Notes: a model not told the origin generated them from the sequence alone. A DNA stretch of 64,000 nucleotides from Fictibacillus nanhaiensis (GCF_019801215.1 NZ_JAHVJO010000001.1:744001-808000), one strand, 5' to 3'; positions 1-8,862 are shown, counted from the stretch's first letter. Numbers and translations: made by a program.

Positions 1-738
1 GGTATAGCTCCAATTGCTATTTTGAGGGTACTCAGTTGAGTAATCAAAACCAGCAAGGAGATATTCTAAATCGCTGATATCATTAATTCCTTCAAAAATG
101 TGTTTTTGTGCCATGAAACGGCCAACTATTTGACGCATATCTGATTCAATAAATGAATTTCTTTTATAGTGCAATTCCAATTGTCCTACTAGAATAGTTG
201 TTAATGTAATACCGTATCTATCAAGTTCATTAAAAATATCCATTAGCCAATTATATTCAATTTCATTTAGTCTATGAGCATCATCAAAGAATAAAAGGAT
301 ATGGTGCTCTTCTGACGTTTTCCCTTTAGTAATGAGGTATTTAAACAGTCTATCACGTTTTACACTTGGTTTACCTTCATCATATAGTTTATGTCCGACA
401 TCTTTTAGGAAAAATTTAAAGAAAGAATCCTCATTAGGTTTATTATTGAACATTTGGCAGTTATAACGAAAAACTTGAAATTGTCCTTGGTGTTCATGTT
501 CAAATAGCTTTTCTAAATATTCAATAGAACGAGTCTTTCCGAGTCGTGTATCTCCATATATGATAGCTCCCGGCAATCTCTGAGCTGCCCAGTCTAAAAT
601 CTTATCTTTAACACGGTTAATTTCTAGAGTATCAATAAGATACTGTCCTTTTAAAACAGGATGACTTCCTTTAGATAATTGTGGTGGGACAACCGTTAAA
701 GCTTGTTCTTCCGATAAGTTATTAATAGAATCATTCAA
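1..738 (-). CDS. tnsC: TnsC-like AAA+ ATPase of a Tn7-like transposon (3' end outside window)
   Basis: This is the transposition regulator ATPase, which in Tn7-like systems links target selection to the TnsAB transposase. The visible 246 codons show Walker A GDTRLGKTR at about residues 62-70, Walker B LLFFDDAHR at about 148-156, and a sensor-like ILVGQLEL stretch further on. The start is a TTG at 738: an in-frame stop lies immediately upstream, and GGGGTGAT from the tnsB stop region serves as ribosome binding site. It begins six bases after the tnsB stop codon, so the two are translationally close. The C-terminus lies beyond position 1; a TniQ/TnsD target selector would be expected further left but cannot be seen. 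Confidence 0.85.
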   Translation of the reverse strand, partial: MNDSINNLSEEQALTVVPPQLSKGSHPVLKGQYLIDTLEINRVKDKILDWAAQRLPGAIIYGDTRLGKTRSIEYLEKLFEHEHQGQFQVFRYNCQMFNNKPNEDSFFKFFLKDVGHKLYDEGKPSVKRDRLFKYLITKGKTSEEHHILLFFDDAHRLNEIEYNWLMDIFNELDRYGITLTTILVGQLELHYKRNSFIESDMRQIVGRFMAQKHIFEGINDISDLEYLLAGFDYSTEYPQNSNWSYT

Positions 739-743
739 TTAAA

Positions 744-2753
744 TCACCCCAAACCATTAAAGGTAATCCTTGTGCGATGCTCAATTTTTTTTCTTTTATT
801 GTAATACACCATTTTTTTATCAGAATGTTTTTCACTTTCTATTTCCGGTTCTTGGTTGGATTCCTCTTCCTTATGACCTAAATTTTCTTCGTGAGTAATA
901 ACTTCCTCAAAATTATTAGTGGATAATTCCTGATCTAAACTTACATATTGGTTTCTAGCTGCTCTATTGTTTTTTGATTTTGTTCGTAAATATTCAAAAA
1001 GTATTTCGATTGGATCATCTTCATGTGCAAGCCGAATTAATTTCTTGCGAAGAAGTTTGTTGATTTGTTTTCTTATTTGAAGGGAATGTTTGCGTAACCC
1101 CCATTTTCCTTTAGCTTTTACTAACCCCATTTCAGCCCCGTTTGGTGAAAATACTTTAAAAAAACGTAAGTCTTCTGTATTAATTACTATTTTGAGTTTT
1201 TTTCCAACTAAATGCCAACTATTAGATAAAATTTCACTTCTATAATCTACACCCATATAGTGTATAAAAGGTCTATTACCTTTTTTGAAATTTCCTCTAA
1301 CATTAACTTCAACTGTAAATGATAGTAAGTTAATTTCATCTCTATATTCATCTTCCAAAATTCTCGGTTCCATTTTTCTGGTTAAAATTCTTTGTTTCAT
1401 CACATCTAATGGTGTAAGTTGATTAGTGCCATGCTGTTCAGTTCCATTTCTTGCGAAAATAGCAACTTCAACAACTTGCTTTAATTCTTCTACAGTAATA
1501 ACATATTGTTTTGCTTCTTTTTCAGGGTTTTTTCTCCTAGGATCTTTAGGATTATTACCAGTAGTATTAGGAAATCTGTGAAAATAATTTTCTTCTAAAA
1601 TATGGAACAAAATCTCGATGATAGGTCTTCTTTGAGGCGTGCCCACAGGGCCAGTATTAACAACACAACCAATAGTTCTTTTCAATTTTTCTTTTACTTT
1701 GTTAGCTAGATTAGCCCTTGCATTATCAAATGCAATTTCATCCCATACCGCATACCTAGTTTCCGGAATAACTTCTGATGGAAAACCACCATAATCAGGA
1801 TACTTAAGTCCTGGAATGGTAAAGGTCATTGGCGTCCAAGGTACAATGGCTTTTCTAATGCACCTTAGGACGTGTTGTGCGGATATCTCCCTATCAAAAC
1901 ATAGGTCATAAGATAATATGTTTCTTGTTGCTACATCTACAACTGCTAAAAGCCATATCCTATGAAGTACCTCAGTAAATTTATCTCCTTCAGGAGTTTC
2001 AAATTCAACTACAAATATCGCATCGATTTTATGAGCATCAAACTCGACTCTTTGAAATGGTCGTATAATAATATTGCTTTGATCACCAATACCCGTATTA
2101 TGATATTGTGTTTTGGCTTCATTTCCATAACGTCCAATCGCATCGCTAGCAAATTCCTTCTCTATTTTTTTAACAAATCTATAAAACGATCTCCTTCCTT
2201 GATCTTCAGTATTAAATGGATAGTCTCCCTTAATTGGGTCTTGACCAAGAGACTTGCAAAGTGAGATGAATTTTCTGTATAAATATTTAACCTTGATAAC
2301 TGGTTCATTTATTTCTCTCTTCATTTTATTAAAAAAATAAGTTTTAACCATTTCTTCTATTTCTGGATTCTTATCGAGCAACGCAGTAAAAGCGCCAACA
2401 AATTTTAATTCTTCACCATTCTCATCAAAACCGTTATATTCGGCAATTCTTGTATAATTTTTAGTCCTTAAATATGGAATCAATGCACGGTATCCATAAA
2501 TAAATCCCATAGGATCAAACTCGATACACTTTTTTACTAACTTTTCTAATTGTTGTTTTTTAACCCCTGTTACCTCTTCAATTTCCTTTAAACTCGAAAC
2601 ACCATCAAAATATAGATCAACTGCTTTTTTCCTCTTCCAAAATGTTTCCTGATCTTTCTCTGTGAGATTTTCAACTAGAACTTGAGGCCATGTACTTCTA
2701 TCGATATGAGTATGATCTATAGACTCATCTTCCAATATTCGTTTCCTAGCCAT
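744..2753 (-). CDS. tnsB: TnsB-like DDE transposase
   Basis: This is the strand-transfer subunit of a heteromeric Tn7-like transposase. The 669-residue protein has an N-terminal helix-turn-helix-rich DNA-binding part (about 40-220), a retroviral-integrase-type catalytic core, and a basic C-terminal region (about 560-669) expected to contact TnsC. Candidate catalytic residues are D239 (VEFDAHKID), D343 (AFDNARAN) and E380 (PQRRPIIEIL), in the order expected of DDE enzymes. The ATG is preceded by GGAGG at good spacing and overlaps the end of tnsA by 8 bp. Length is typical for the family and no frameshift is seen, so the gene looks functional. Confidence 0.92.
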   Translation of the reverse strand: MARKRILEDESIDHTHIDRSTWPQVLVENLTEKDQETFWKRKKAVDLYFDGVSSLKEIEEVTGVKKQQLEKLVKKCIEFDPMGFIYGYRALIPYLRTKNYTRIAEYNGFDENGEELKFVGAFTALLDKNPEIEEMVKTYFFNKMKREINEPVIKVKYLYRKFISLCKSLGQDPIKGDYPFNTEDQGRRSFYRFVKKIEKEFASDAIGRYGNEAKTQYHNTGIGDQSNIIIRPFQRVEFDAHKIDAIFVVEFETPEGDKFTEVLHRIWLLAVVDVATRNILSYDLCFDREISAQHVLRCIRKAIVPWTPMTFTIPGLKYPDYGGFPSEVIPETRYAVWDEIAFDNARANLANKVKEKLKRTIGCVVNTGPVGTPQRRPIIEILFHILEENYFHRFPNTTGNNPKDPRRKNPEKEAKQYVITVEELKQVVEVAIFARNGTEQHGTNQLTPLDVMKQRILTRKMEPRILEDEYRDEINLLSFTVEVNVRGNFKKGNRPFIHYMGVDYRSEILSNSWHLVGKKLKIVINTEDLRFFKVFSPNGAEMGLVKAKGKWGLRKHSLQIRKQINKLLRKKLIRLAHEDDPIEILFEYLRTKSKNNRAARNQYVSLDQELSTNNFEEVITHEENLGHKEEESNQEPEIESEKHSDKKMVYYNKRKKIEHRTRITFNGLG

Positions 2754-3405
2754 TAATCCAAACCTCCGTTTCTAATCCCAAAGGTTTATCAGCAATGTTA
2801 GAATTTATTCGTTCTTCATATATCAAAATGTAAACAACCTGTTTTAGTTTGTGTGTAGGTATATCATCAACCTTTAAACACAATTCTTCTAAGCTCATTT
2901 TTTCTTTTCTCATTTCCTTTATTACTTTAAAACGTATAGCATCTCCTATCTTATTTACATTTCTTAGATGAGGAAGAATTATTTTTTTGTTATCTAATAA
3001 AATACTATTTTCTCTTATTTCATGTTCAGTTAAAACTCTGTGTATTTTCTTTTTTTTGTTGCACCAATCTTTTTGTATTGTTATTTGTCTTATGTTTTTC
3101 TTGTATTGTTTACACTCTGGTTGCAAATCAGAACGATATTTTATCTCAATAAATACTTCCTTTCCATCTTTCCATTTTATCCACATATCAAAAATACTGG
3201 AGTGTTCTTTACCTTCAAAACTTCCAAATACTTTATGAGGTTGTTCACAGAATTCCACAATATTAAAATTTGTCTCCACTAAAACCCAATGATCGTATTC
3301 AAGATTACTATAGAGATTAACATCCCTATTTAATTTTGGACTAAATCCATCCCAAAAATTGCTTCCATAATGACTTCTTCCTTTATGTAAAATAGGTGTA
3401 TACAC
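2746..3405 (-). CDS. tnsA: TnsA-like transposon endonuclease
   Basis: TnsA cuts the 5' ends during cut-and-paste excision of Tn7-like elements. The protein has the restriction-enzyme-like catalytic set: E36 (YSNLEYDHW), D73 (SSIFDMW) and E87-x-K89 (VFIEIKY), followed by an HTH-like C-terminal half. A GTG at 3405 is preferred because AGAGGAG lies eight bases upstream; a GTG at 3414 would overlap that site. With TnsB and TnsC it completes a cut-and-paste core. In Tn7 the tnsA end lies next to a transposon terminus, but no obvious terminal site array sits directly upstream here; the nearest candidate is near 8.5-8.7 kb. Confidence 0.88.
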   Translation of the reverse strand: MYTPILHKGRSHYGSNFWDGFSPKLNRDVNLYSNLEYDHWVLVETNFNIVEFCEQPHKVFGSFEGKEHSSIFDMWIKWKDGKEVFIEIKYRSDLQPECKQYKKNIRQITIQKDWCNKKKKIHRVLTEHEIRENSILLDNKKIILPHLRNVNKIGDAIRFKVIKEMRKEKMSLEELCLKVDDIPTHKLKQVVYILIYEERINSNIADKPLGLETEVWING

Positions 3406-3470
3406 CGTTAACACTCCTCTTACTCTTTAATAAACTTATTTTTCCCACTATTCTGAATTTTTAATCTATC

Positions 3471-3531
3471 ATTTAACCAATAAAAAAAGCACTTCTCCTT
3501 ATTGAAGAAATGCAACCGTTTGTGGAATATC
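3471..3531. repeat. Dispersed palindromic repeat, copy 1
   Basis: Imperfect palindrome with an inner hairpin (GCACTTCTCC / GAAGAAATGC) and a right arm CCGTTTGTGGAATA. It belongs to the family found throughout 3.4-12.8 kb, and lies between the end of abiH and the start of tnsA. Confidence 0.7.
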
Positions 3532-3612
3532 AAATTCGACCAGATTCAGTGTAGTATCAAAACCGTTAGGTGGAGTCCGGTCAATAGTGAAATTTAGGTT
3601 AAAAAAAAATAG

Positions 3613-4554
3613 TTATTCACTAATATGAAATGTCTTAAAAACACCTTTAAATCCACAGCACTTCAGATATTCCATGTATTTCTCTACATTAAACTTGTCA
3701 AAGTCATTAAAATACCAAGTGACATTCTCAGTGTTAATACTTTTACATATTTCCATAAAATAAATAGCATCCACTTCATTAAATGAAAAACCATATGAGT
3801 ATATATTGGTTATATTTGCTCCTCTTATACTTTTAAAAAAATCCAAGTTTTCTTCAAGGGCTTTTTCAGTCTTCTTTTTTAATTGTTCATCAATTTTACT
3901 TAAGCCGTCTTGTGAACCAATATGACTTTGCATGTATTTGTCATAATAGTCCTCTTTGTTTCCGTGCCCAAAGAAAATCTCTTCATACTGTTTTCCATGT
4001 ATATGACAGATATCCACTAGGGAAACGTCATAAACTATCTCTAACGTTTCAGTATAATTGAATGATAAAAACTGATCTTCATCTTTTAATAGTTTAATAA
4101 AGTCTTTTTTGGGACTTACTGAGTGAATGCTTATTGAATTAACCCATTCCCAAAAGAAGTTTTGAATCTTTGTGGTAGGAATAACTAATTGAGAAGCCAT
4201 ATCTTCATTTCGATATGCGGTTTTCCACATATCTACGTCCCCATCTTTGTCCAATATATCATCGAACCAATCAAATGCTTCACTAAAATCTAAATTCCCT
4301 AATGCCGTTTCAATGTCACTCCACTTTTCCTCATTTTGCTCAGCCATATTTATTAAATAAAAGAGCATGGATAATACTTCTTCATCATCATATTCCACTC
4401 CACCATCTGGTAAATGTCTTTCATTTGGTACGATTAACTCGTCCATTTTTATTTCTGGGTAGTTTGCGAGAAGATATTTTCTAAAATGATTGTAGGATGT
4501 TTCTAACTCATGGTCCAAATCAAACCCATTTCCAACAACAAAAAGATTAGACAC
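3613..4554 (-). CDS. abiH: AbiH-family abortive infection protein
   Basis: The N-terminus SNLFVVGNGFDLDHELET is the hallmark of the AbiH family, first known from a lactococcal phage-exclusion plasmid; the molecular mechanism is not established. Further conserved family stretches are FLSFNYTETLE and HIHGK in the middle and a C-terminal SYGFSFNEVD motif. A GTG start at 4554 is preferred because GGAAGGATAAA lies directly upstream and the family motif then starts at the N-terminus. Starting further upstream would add 33 hydrophobic, unrelated residues. It is the first cargo gene next to tnsA and is transcribed in the same direction, which fits a defence role. Confidence 0.82.
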   Translation of the reverse strand: MSNLFVVGNGFDLDHELETSYNHFRKYLLANYPEIKMDELIVPNERHLPDGGVEYDDEEVLSMLFYLINMAEQNEEKWSDIETALGNLDFSEAFDWFDDILDKDGDVDMWKTAYRNEDMASQLVIPTTKIQNFFWEWVNSISIHSVSPKKDFIKLLKDEDQFLSFNYTETLEIVYDVSLVDICHIHGKQYEEIFFGHGNKEDYYDKYMQSHIGSQDGLSKIDEQLKKKTEKALEENLDFFKSIRGANITNIYSYGFSFNEVDAIYFMEICKSINTENVTWYFNDFDKFNVEKYMEYLKCCGFKGVFKTFHISE

Positions 4555-5003
4555 TTTATCCTTCCTTTCCCAAAGGAAATATTTTCTTACTTTATAATAA
4601 CAAAAAGAGAATAATAAAATAAAATAACCAATATTACATAATAATTTTAACAACAGGAATGAAGAACATTTAAAAGAAGCGTTATAGTAAACAAATAAAG
4701 GAATACCGATTTTACTTAGTAGGTGGTATAGGCGTTTAAAAGTATTCTTTCAAAAATGTATAAGAATTGGACGCTATTTCGGTGATAGACGAACCGAAAT
4801 CACAAGGCAAATATCAGGGTAAATTACTTACTTTTAGTCAGCAAAATCACTTAGAAAAACGCAGAGTTCTTAGCACCCTCTGCGTTTTTCTTTCTACTTT
4901 TTTTTCACTGTTTTTTCATTATCTTGCTCGATTTTTAGTCCAACTAAATAAAATATATTTCAGTTTGGATCAACAAATATCAAACGATTTTTTCCTGTTT
5001 ATC
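4555..5003. other. Intergenic region upstream of abiH
   Basis: About 450 bases with no convincing gene. It holds a strong hairpin with T-runs on both sides at 4855-4890. A 98-codon plus-strand open frame (4767-5063) has no good ribosome binding site and runs into the neighbouring gene, so it is not called. Confidence 0.5.
4855..4890. terminator. Intrinsic terminator-like hairpin
   Basis: An 11-bp stem, AAAACGCAGAG / CTCTGCGTTTT, with an 11-base loop and T-rich flanks on both strands. It lies between the DUF4304 gene and abiH. Confidence 0.65.
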
Positions 5004-5032
5004 TTCAACAATCGCACCCTATTGTCGAATAA
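5004..5032. repeat. Dispersed palindromic repeat, copy 2 (short form)
   Basis: TTCAACAAT and ATTGTCGAA form near-perfect inverted arms around CGCACCCT. The repeat begins immediately after the TAG stop codon of the DUF4304 gene, the placement typical of a cassette-end recombination site. It is the most compact member of the family. Confidence 0.72.
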
Positions 5033-5449
5033 CTATTGGAATAGTGAGGTAATCCAATTCTGATCTGATGTTTTAAGTAGTTTGAGGACATTTTCTGCAA
5101 CTTTTGCATAATCTTCCTCTGTCATAACGTTTTCGTAATTAAACCATATGCCATCTTCTTCTAAAGAACTCGCCCCTAATCTATATCGATCATCTATATG
5201 ATGAGCATTTACTTTATTGGGCGGAATAATTTCTCCCCAATACATTGTTGTGCCTTCTGTAGGACACGTTGCTAGCTCAACAACAAATGAGCCACCCCAT
5301 CTATTAAATTGAAAGGTAATCAAATCAATATTGTTTTCATTGACTCTTCTAAAATGCGGTAAGGAACCTTTGAATCGTTGTTCTCTCAAAATTGGTATTA
5401 CTACCTGTTTTAAGGCTGCATCCATTTTCTTTCTTTCATTAGATGACAT
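5033..5449 (-). CDS. DUF4304 domain protein
   Basis: A 138-residue soluble protein resembling the DUF4304 family: N-terminal KKMDAALKQVVIPILREQRF followed by a central FQFNRWGGSFVVELA strand-rich core. The molecular function is not established. Members often turn up as small single genes in accessory regions and near polymorphic toxins, where an immunity role has been suggested. The ATG has GAGGAGAGC upstream at good spacing. The stop codon abuts the next palindromic repeat, so the gene plus repeat behaves as one unit. Confidence 0.7.
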   Translation of the reverse strand: MSSNERKKMDAALKQVVIPILREQRFKGSLPHFRRVNENNIDLITFQFNRWGGSFVVELATCPTEGTTMYWGEIIPPNKVNAHHIDDRYRLGASSLEEDGIWFNYENVMTEEDYAKVAENVLKLLKTSDQNWITSLFQ

Positions 5450-5488
5450 TATATTGCTCTCCTCATTTTTATGATTGCTTAAACATTT

Positions 5489-5546
5489 GAATTCAATAAA
5501 GAATGCATTTCCACTTCTTGAAGAAATGCACCCGTTTATGGAATAA
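5489..5546. repeat. Dispersed palindromic repeat, copy 3 (long form)
   Basis: Outer arms ATTCAATAAA / TTTATGGAAT enclose an inner hairpin GCATTTC...GAAATGC followed by ACCCG. On the gene strand the inner hairpin is followed by a T-rich stretch, so it could also stop transcription. Confidence 0.75.
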
Positions 5547-5583
5547 AGACTCTGCGAGTTTACAAGCTCAACTAAATTTTTTT

Positions 5584-6012
5584 TTAATTTGTTGGAATTA
5601 TGCTTTCTAACTCAATAATTTCCTCATTAATTAGGCTTTTTAGTTTCTTAACAAAGTCATCTAGCTGATTAAGTTCAGTAATAATAAAGAAATTTGACCG
5701 CATGTGATATGGTTTTTCCATTTTATTATCGGCTATTATCTCTATCCCAATATGTCCTCTGTCATTATGTTTGAAAAATCTAAGGGATAAGAAATGAGTG
5801 ACATTTTCTATGTCATTACCTGATGTCCATTTGAATTCAGTCATGTTTAGGTTTGAAAAATTTTCAATCCCTTGTCTAAATTCTTCAAGGTCTTCATTTG
5901 TGGTGTAAAAATCTATAAGAACGCTGCAGTAGTTACCTTCAAATTCCATTCTTATCTCATAAAAATCAACGTCTTCCCATATTTTTGTCATTCTTATACT
6001 AGGTTCAGGCAT
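5584..6012 (-). CDS. Small acidic protein, possible immunity protein
   Basis: A 142-residue soluble protein beginning MPEPSIRMTKIWEDVDF and rich in alternating beta-strand segments (FYEIRMEFE, YCSVLIDFYT, HFLSLRFFK, HIGIEIIAD) with a terminal helix. The layout recalls small immunity proteins of the WapI type, but that is an impression, not a firm match. The ATG is preceded by AAAGGGGAG. It lies as a single gene between two palindromic repeats, in the same orientation as its neighbours. No catalytic motif, signal peptide or membrane segment is visible. Confidence 0.6.
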   Translation of the reverse strand: MPEPSIRMTKIWEDVDFYEIRMEFEGNYCSVLIDFYTTNEDLEEFRQGIENFSNLNMTEFKWTSGNDIENVTHFLSLRFFKHNDRGHIGIEIIADNKMEKPYHMRSNFFIITELNQLDDFVKKLKSLINEEIIELESIIPTN

Positions 6013-6049
6013 GTTGGAAGACTCCCCTTTTTTTAATTAGTCTACTTTT

Positions 6050-6106
6050 ATTCAATAAAAAGAGCACTTCTCCTTCTTAAGGAAATGCACCCGATAGTAG
6101 AAGAAA
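6050..6106. repeat. Dispersed palindromic repeat, copy 4 (long form)
   Basis: Left arm TTATTCAATAAAAAGAGCAC, inner TTCTCCTTCTTAAGGAAATGC, then ACCCGATAGTAGAAGAAA. The right arm is diverged from the consensus TTGTKGAATAA. Confidence 0.65.
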
Positions 6107-6133
6107 AATATATAGTAAAGAATGAGTGAATTT

Positions 6134-7138
6134 CTATTTGAATATATCTGCTACTATATTACTGAACTCTCTTAAATAATGAAGGTAGTTGTCTCCCCCG
6201 TAGTTATACCTCTTATTATACATTTTTGCCACGACAAGATTATGTTTAGGAATGACTAACAGAGTTGGTCCAGTTATACCTAAGATTTGATAAGAACCTT
6301 CAGGCACCCTCTCTCCTATTTCGCTTTTAAGGGATGGTGTATCTTGTACATACCAAAACAATCCGTTTTGTGGTGTATCTTTATCTTTGTAAATTGGGTT
6401 TTGTACTTGGTTAGCTAATTCTATAACTTCTTTTGGTACAATTTGTTTGCCATTTACAAATCCATTATTCAAATGAAGATTACCCCATAAAGCAAACTCA
6501 CGAGCTGTGGTATGCAGGTTTGAGTCACTGCCATCATCTGAACTACCTAATTTAAATGTTGCAGCTTCGTTCGGACTATCAATAACTTGCACCAGTTTTT
6601 TATTAGGTTTTGTATACCAAGCAGTTTCTTTAAAACCTAATGGTAAAAATACTCTTTCTTTAAGTAACTCGGGAAAACTCTTTCCATAAAGCTTTTTTAT
6701 TAATTTTGTCATCATTAATATGTTAATTCCTCTGTAAGCCCACCCTTCGCCTGAGTCGAACTCTCTAAAAATAGTTCCATCATCTTTCTGGTGTAATCCG
6801 TGAGAATGAGTAACTAAATGCCTTAGAGTTGTGTTTGCAAGCAATCCCTTATCGTATTCGTCGAAATAATCTATTGCATAGTCATCAAGACTTTTAATTT
6901 TATTTTCATATAAAGCAAAAGCTACCGCTAATCCTAAGTAACTCTTTCTTGCAGATGCTACGTTAAACTCAGAGGTTTCTGTAATCGGTGTTGAACTTAC
7001 CAAATTAGAATGATAGCCACTATAGTGCTCTAATATGATTTCGTTCTCCTTTATTACAACAATCGAAGAAGCACTGCTATGATTAAGCTCCATTATTTCT
7101 TCTACATATGAAATTAATCTTTGATAGTTTTTAGACAA
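6134..7138 (-). CDS. Serine hydrolase of the class C beta-lactamase/penicillin-binding fold
   Basis: A 334-residue enzyme of the beta-lactamase family (PF00144 type), probably hydrolysing an ester or peptide. The nucleophile motif SxxK is seen as S62-A-R-K65 in NVASARKSYLG. The usual second motif YxN appears altered as AYRGINIL, so beta-lactam hydrolysis is doubtful. The late GITGPTLLVI stretch stands where the KTG-like element is expected. There is no signal peptide, so it is predicted cytoplasmic. Translation starts at a TTG with GGGAG eleven bases upstream. It is a lone gene between palindromic repeats, an unusual setting for this family. Confidence 0.75.
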   Translation of the reverse strand: MSKNYQRLISYVEEIMELNHSSASSIVVIKENEIILEHYSGYHSNLVSSTPITETSEFNVASARKSYLGLAVAFALYENKIKSLDDYAIDYFDEYDKGLLANTTLRHLVTHSHGLHQKDDGTIFREFDSGEGWAYRGINILMMTKLIKKLYGKSFPELLKERVFLPLGFKETAWYTKPNKKLVQVIDSPNEAATFKLGSSDDGSDSNLHTTAREFALWGNLHLNNGFVNGKQIVPKEVIELANQVQNPIYKDKDTPQNGLFWYVQDTPSLKSEIGERVPEGSYQILGITGPTLLVIPKHNLVVAKMYNKRYNYGGDNYLHYLREFSNIVADIFK

Positions 7139-7170
7139 TTTTTCTACATCTCCCGTTAATTACTCTACTA

Positions 7171-7206
7171 CTTATTCAACAATCCTGCTACGTTTGTGGA
7201 ATAAAG
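7171..7206. repeat. Dispersed palindromic repeat, copy 5 (short form)
   Basis: TTATTCAACAA and TTTGTGGAATAA form inverted arms around TCCTGCTACG. It lies upstream of the serine hydrolase gene. Confidence 0.72.
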
Positions 7207-7398
7207 AAAAAGTATTGGGGCAAGCTGCCTAATCTTTAGCTGTAGCCCCCGTTAAGATTGTATTTAAATTCATGAAACAGTTAATTGTTTTTTATTAATT
7301 AACATCTTCCTATAAGTAAAATGTCCTCAATAAAAGAGGAAAAACCTTTAATAATAAGATTGAGAGAAGAAATTAGAGATACCTTTCAAATAGAAGCT

Positions 7399-8223
7399 TT
7401 ATCCAGAGAAGGTTTGAATAAATCTTTTTTCATATTCTTCCATTTCATTTCTTCTAAAATCTAGCCTCTTTTGGCAGTGATTCATGGATAAGTCAAAATC
7501 ATATTGAGCATTTTGATAATTTTGTGGAAGAATTAATAACATTAACTGGTTAAAATAATTGAAAAACAATTTATCAAATTCAATTAATTTTTCTTTCCAT
7601 AATTCTAAATCAAATTCTTTTCTCGTAATCATTTTAGGGACGAATTCTTGCCCATTACTAACGAACCCCATCATCATATTATTATACCGCTCGCCTAACC
7701 CCCTTGTGTCTAGACTACCTCTATGTTTCACATAGTTGTATAATTGTCTTACTTCAAGAGTTAATGGGTTGTTATTAAAGGAGATTAGGTGTTGCCTGAA
7801 ACTTTCCCTTCCCCTTAAAGCAATAACCTCAAGTAGGCTAGGAAAGGTACATAACCCAGAATATTTATTGTAGTAATCTTGTTTTTCCATAAATAAATAG
7901 GAGTTATCTCCTAAGTAAAACCATACAACTTGCCAAGATAAATCAATAGCGTAGTTATAAAAGGATAATGCACTTTGTAGAAACTTTGATCTTATGTATT
8001 TGAGGTGTATATCGTCGTTTGTAGATATCAACTGACCAAAATTGTCACAATCAAAATCTGAAAGATAGGATCTTGCATTACTAAAGGCATAATATACATC
8101 TCCGATTTTATGTGCAGCATATATGAGACTGGGCTCAAAATTAACATAATGGGCATCCCAAGGTTCGTATTCAAACCAGTGATCAACACTAAAACCACTA
8201 TACAATTCTTGTATTGTAGTCAA
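7399..8223 (-). CDS. Possible HEPN-domain protein (Cthe_2314-like)
   Basis: A mostly alpha-helical protein of about 274 residues. The long helices (SKFLQSALSFYNYAIDLSWQ and the EVRQLYNYVKHRG segment with Arg and His residues) recall HEPN proteins of the Cthe_2314 type, which occur in defence and toxin settings; this is tentative. A TTG at 8223 has AAAGG eight bases upstream; a GTG at 8232 would overlap that site. It is a single gene in the same orientation as the rest of the array. No secretion signal or membrane segment is visible. Confidence 0.6.
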   Translation of the reverse strand: MTTIQELYSGFSVDHWFEYEPWDAHYVNFEPSLIYAAHKIGDVYYAFSNARSYLSDFDCDNFGQLISTNDDIHLKYIRSKFLQSALSFYNYAIDLSWQVVWFYLGDNSYLFMEKQDYYNKYSGLCTFPSLLEVIALRGRESFRQHLISFNNNPLTLEVRQLYNYVKHRGSLDTRGLGERYNNMMMGFVSNGQEFVPKMITRKEFDLELWKEKLIEFDKLFFNYFNQLMLLILPQNYQNAQYDFDLSMNHCQKRLDFRRNEMEEYEKRFIQTFSG

Positions 8224-8386
8224 TCTCTTCACCTTTTCTTTAATTAATTTCCTTACCTTTTATACACATGTAATAGACTCAAAAATTATATGTACCAGAA
8301 ATACTGCCAAGGCTACTTTTTTAATACATAGACATACCTGTTCTCAATTCCAATTATTTCAAATTATTCAACTTTAGGCAATGAGT

Positions 8387-8419
8387 TATTCCACAATATG
8401 GCCCGTTTGTTGAATAATT
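8387..8419. repeat. Dispersed palindromic repeat, copy 6 (short form)
   Basis: TTATTCCACAA and TTTGTTGAATAA form inverted arms around TATGGCCCG. Confidence 0.72.
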
Positions 8420-8495
8420 ACTTTATTTGAACGGTGTATACATCACTTTATAATTTTTACTTTCAATATAAAACTAACAGTATAATCATTACTTA

Positions 8496-8669
8496 TAAAG
8501 ACAACTCTTTCTTGTCATTTACTTAAAAAGACAATACATTTATGTCATTAATAATTGACAAAAATGTATTGTCTTTAGAATTAAAATCGTGTTTTTTCTA
8601 GGTTTTTAAGACATCACTTTTATGTCATTAGTTTCTATGTCTAAATTGATAAAAATGTGTTGTCTTTCC
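8496..8669. repeat. Cluster of five ~22-bp motifs, candidate TnsB-binding transposon end
   Basis: Five related sites of form AAAGACA-N8-TATGTCATTA occur here. Three lie in plus orientation (about 8497-8520, 8527-8550, 8608-8630) and two inverted (about 8554-8577, 8646-8669). Sites 2 and 3 together form a near-perfect inverted repeat with 15-bp arms, AAAGACAATACATTT / AAATGTATTGTCTTT. Multiple short sites with a GACA/TGTC core are what TnsB-type transposases bind at element ends. Because tnsABC lies 5 kb to the left in the expected orientation, this could be that element's end, with 3.4-8.5 kb as cargo. Regulator operators are an alternative. Confidence 0.55.
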
Positions 8670-8690
8670 ATCCTAAAGGTTCTGAATACC

Positions 8691-8727
8691 ATTTATTCAA
8701 TAATCCTGCTAAGCTTGTTCATTAAGA
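8691..8727. repeat. Dispersed palindromic repeat, copy 7 (diverged short form)
   Basis: TTATTCAATAATCCTGCT followed by AAGCTTGTTCATTAA. The left arm is close to copy 5 and the right arm is diverged. Confidence 0.5.
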
Positions 8728-8779
8728 ATGACACTCTTAGTAACTTTTCTGTCGATTAAATCTAACTTTTTTACGAGAT

Positions 8780-8862
8780 TATTCAATAGTATCTAGCAGC
8801 CCCACCTTAAGGAAAAAGGGTGCATTTCTTTATAGAAATGCACCCTTTTTTGGAATAAAAAG
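8780..8862. repeat. Dispersed palindromic repeat, copy 8 (long form)
   Basis: Left arm TTATTCAATAG, then a strong 15-bp hairpin AAAGGGTGCATTTCT / AGAAATGCACCCTTT and right arm TTTTGGAATAAAA. It is downstream of the NTF2-like gene on the minus strand and would also act well as a terminator. Confidence 0.7.

Noticed and set aside
3406-3612. Tn7-like terminus directly upstream of tnsA
   Set aside because: No cluster of repeated short binding sites or TGT/ACA terminus was found there; only one dispersed palindrome is present.
4767-5063. 98-codon plus-strand gene
   Set aside because: No ribosome binding site; it crosses a strong hairpin and a repeat and overlaps the end of the DUF4304 gene. Composition looks random.
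6134-7138. Functional beta-lactamase resistance gene
   Set aside because: The second catalytic motif is altered and there is no signal peptide, so hydrolysis of beta-lactams outside the cell is unlikely.
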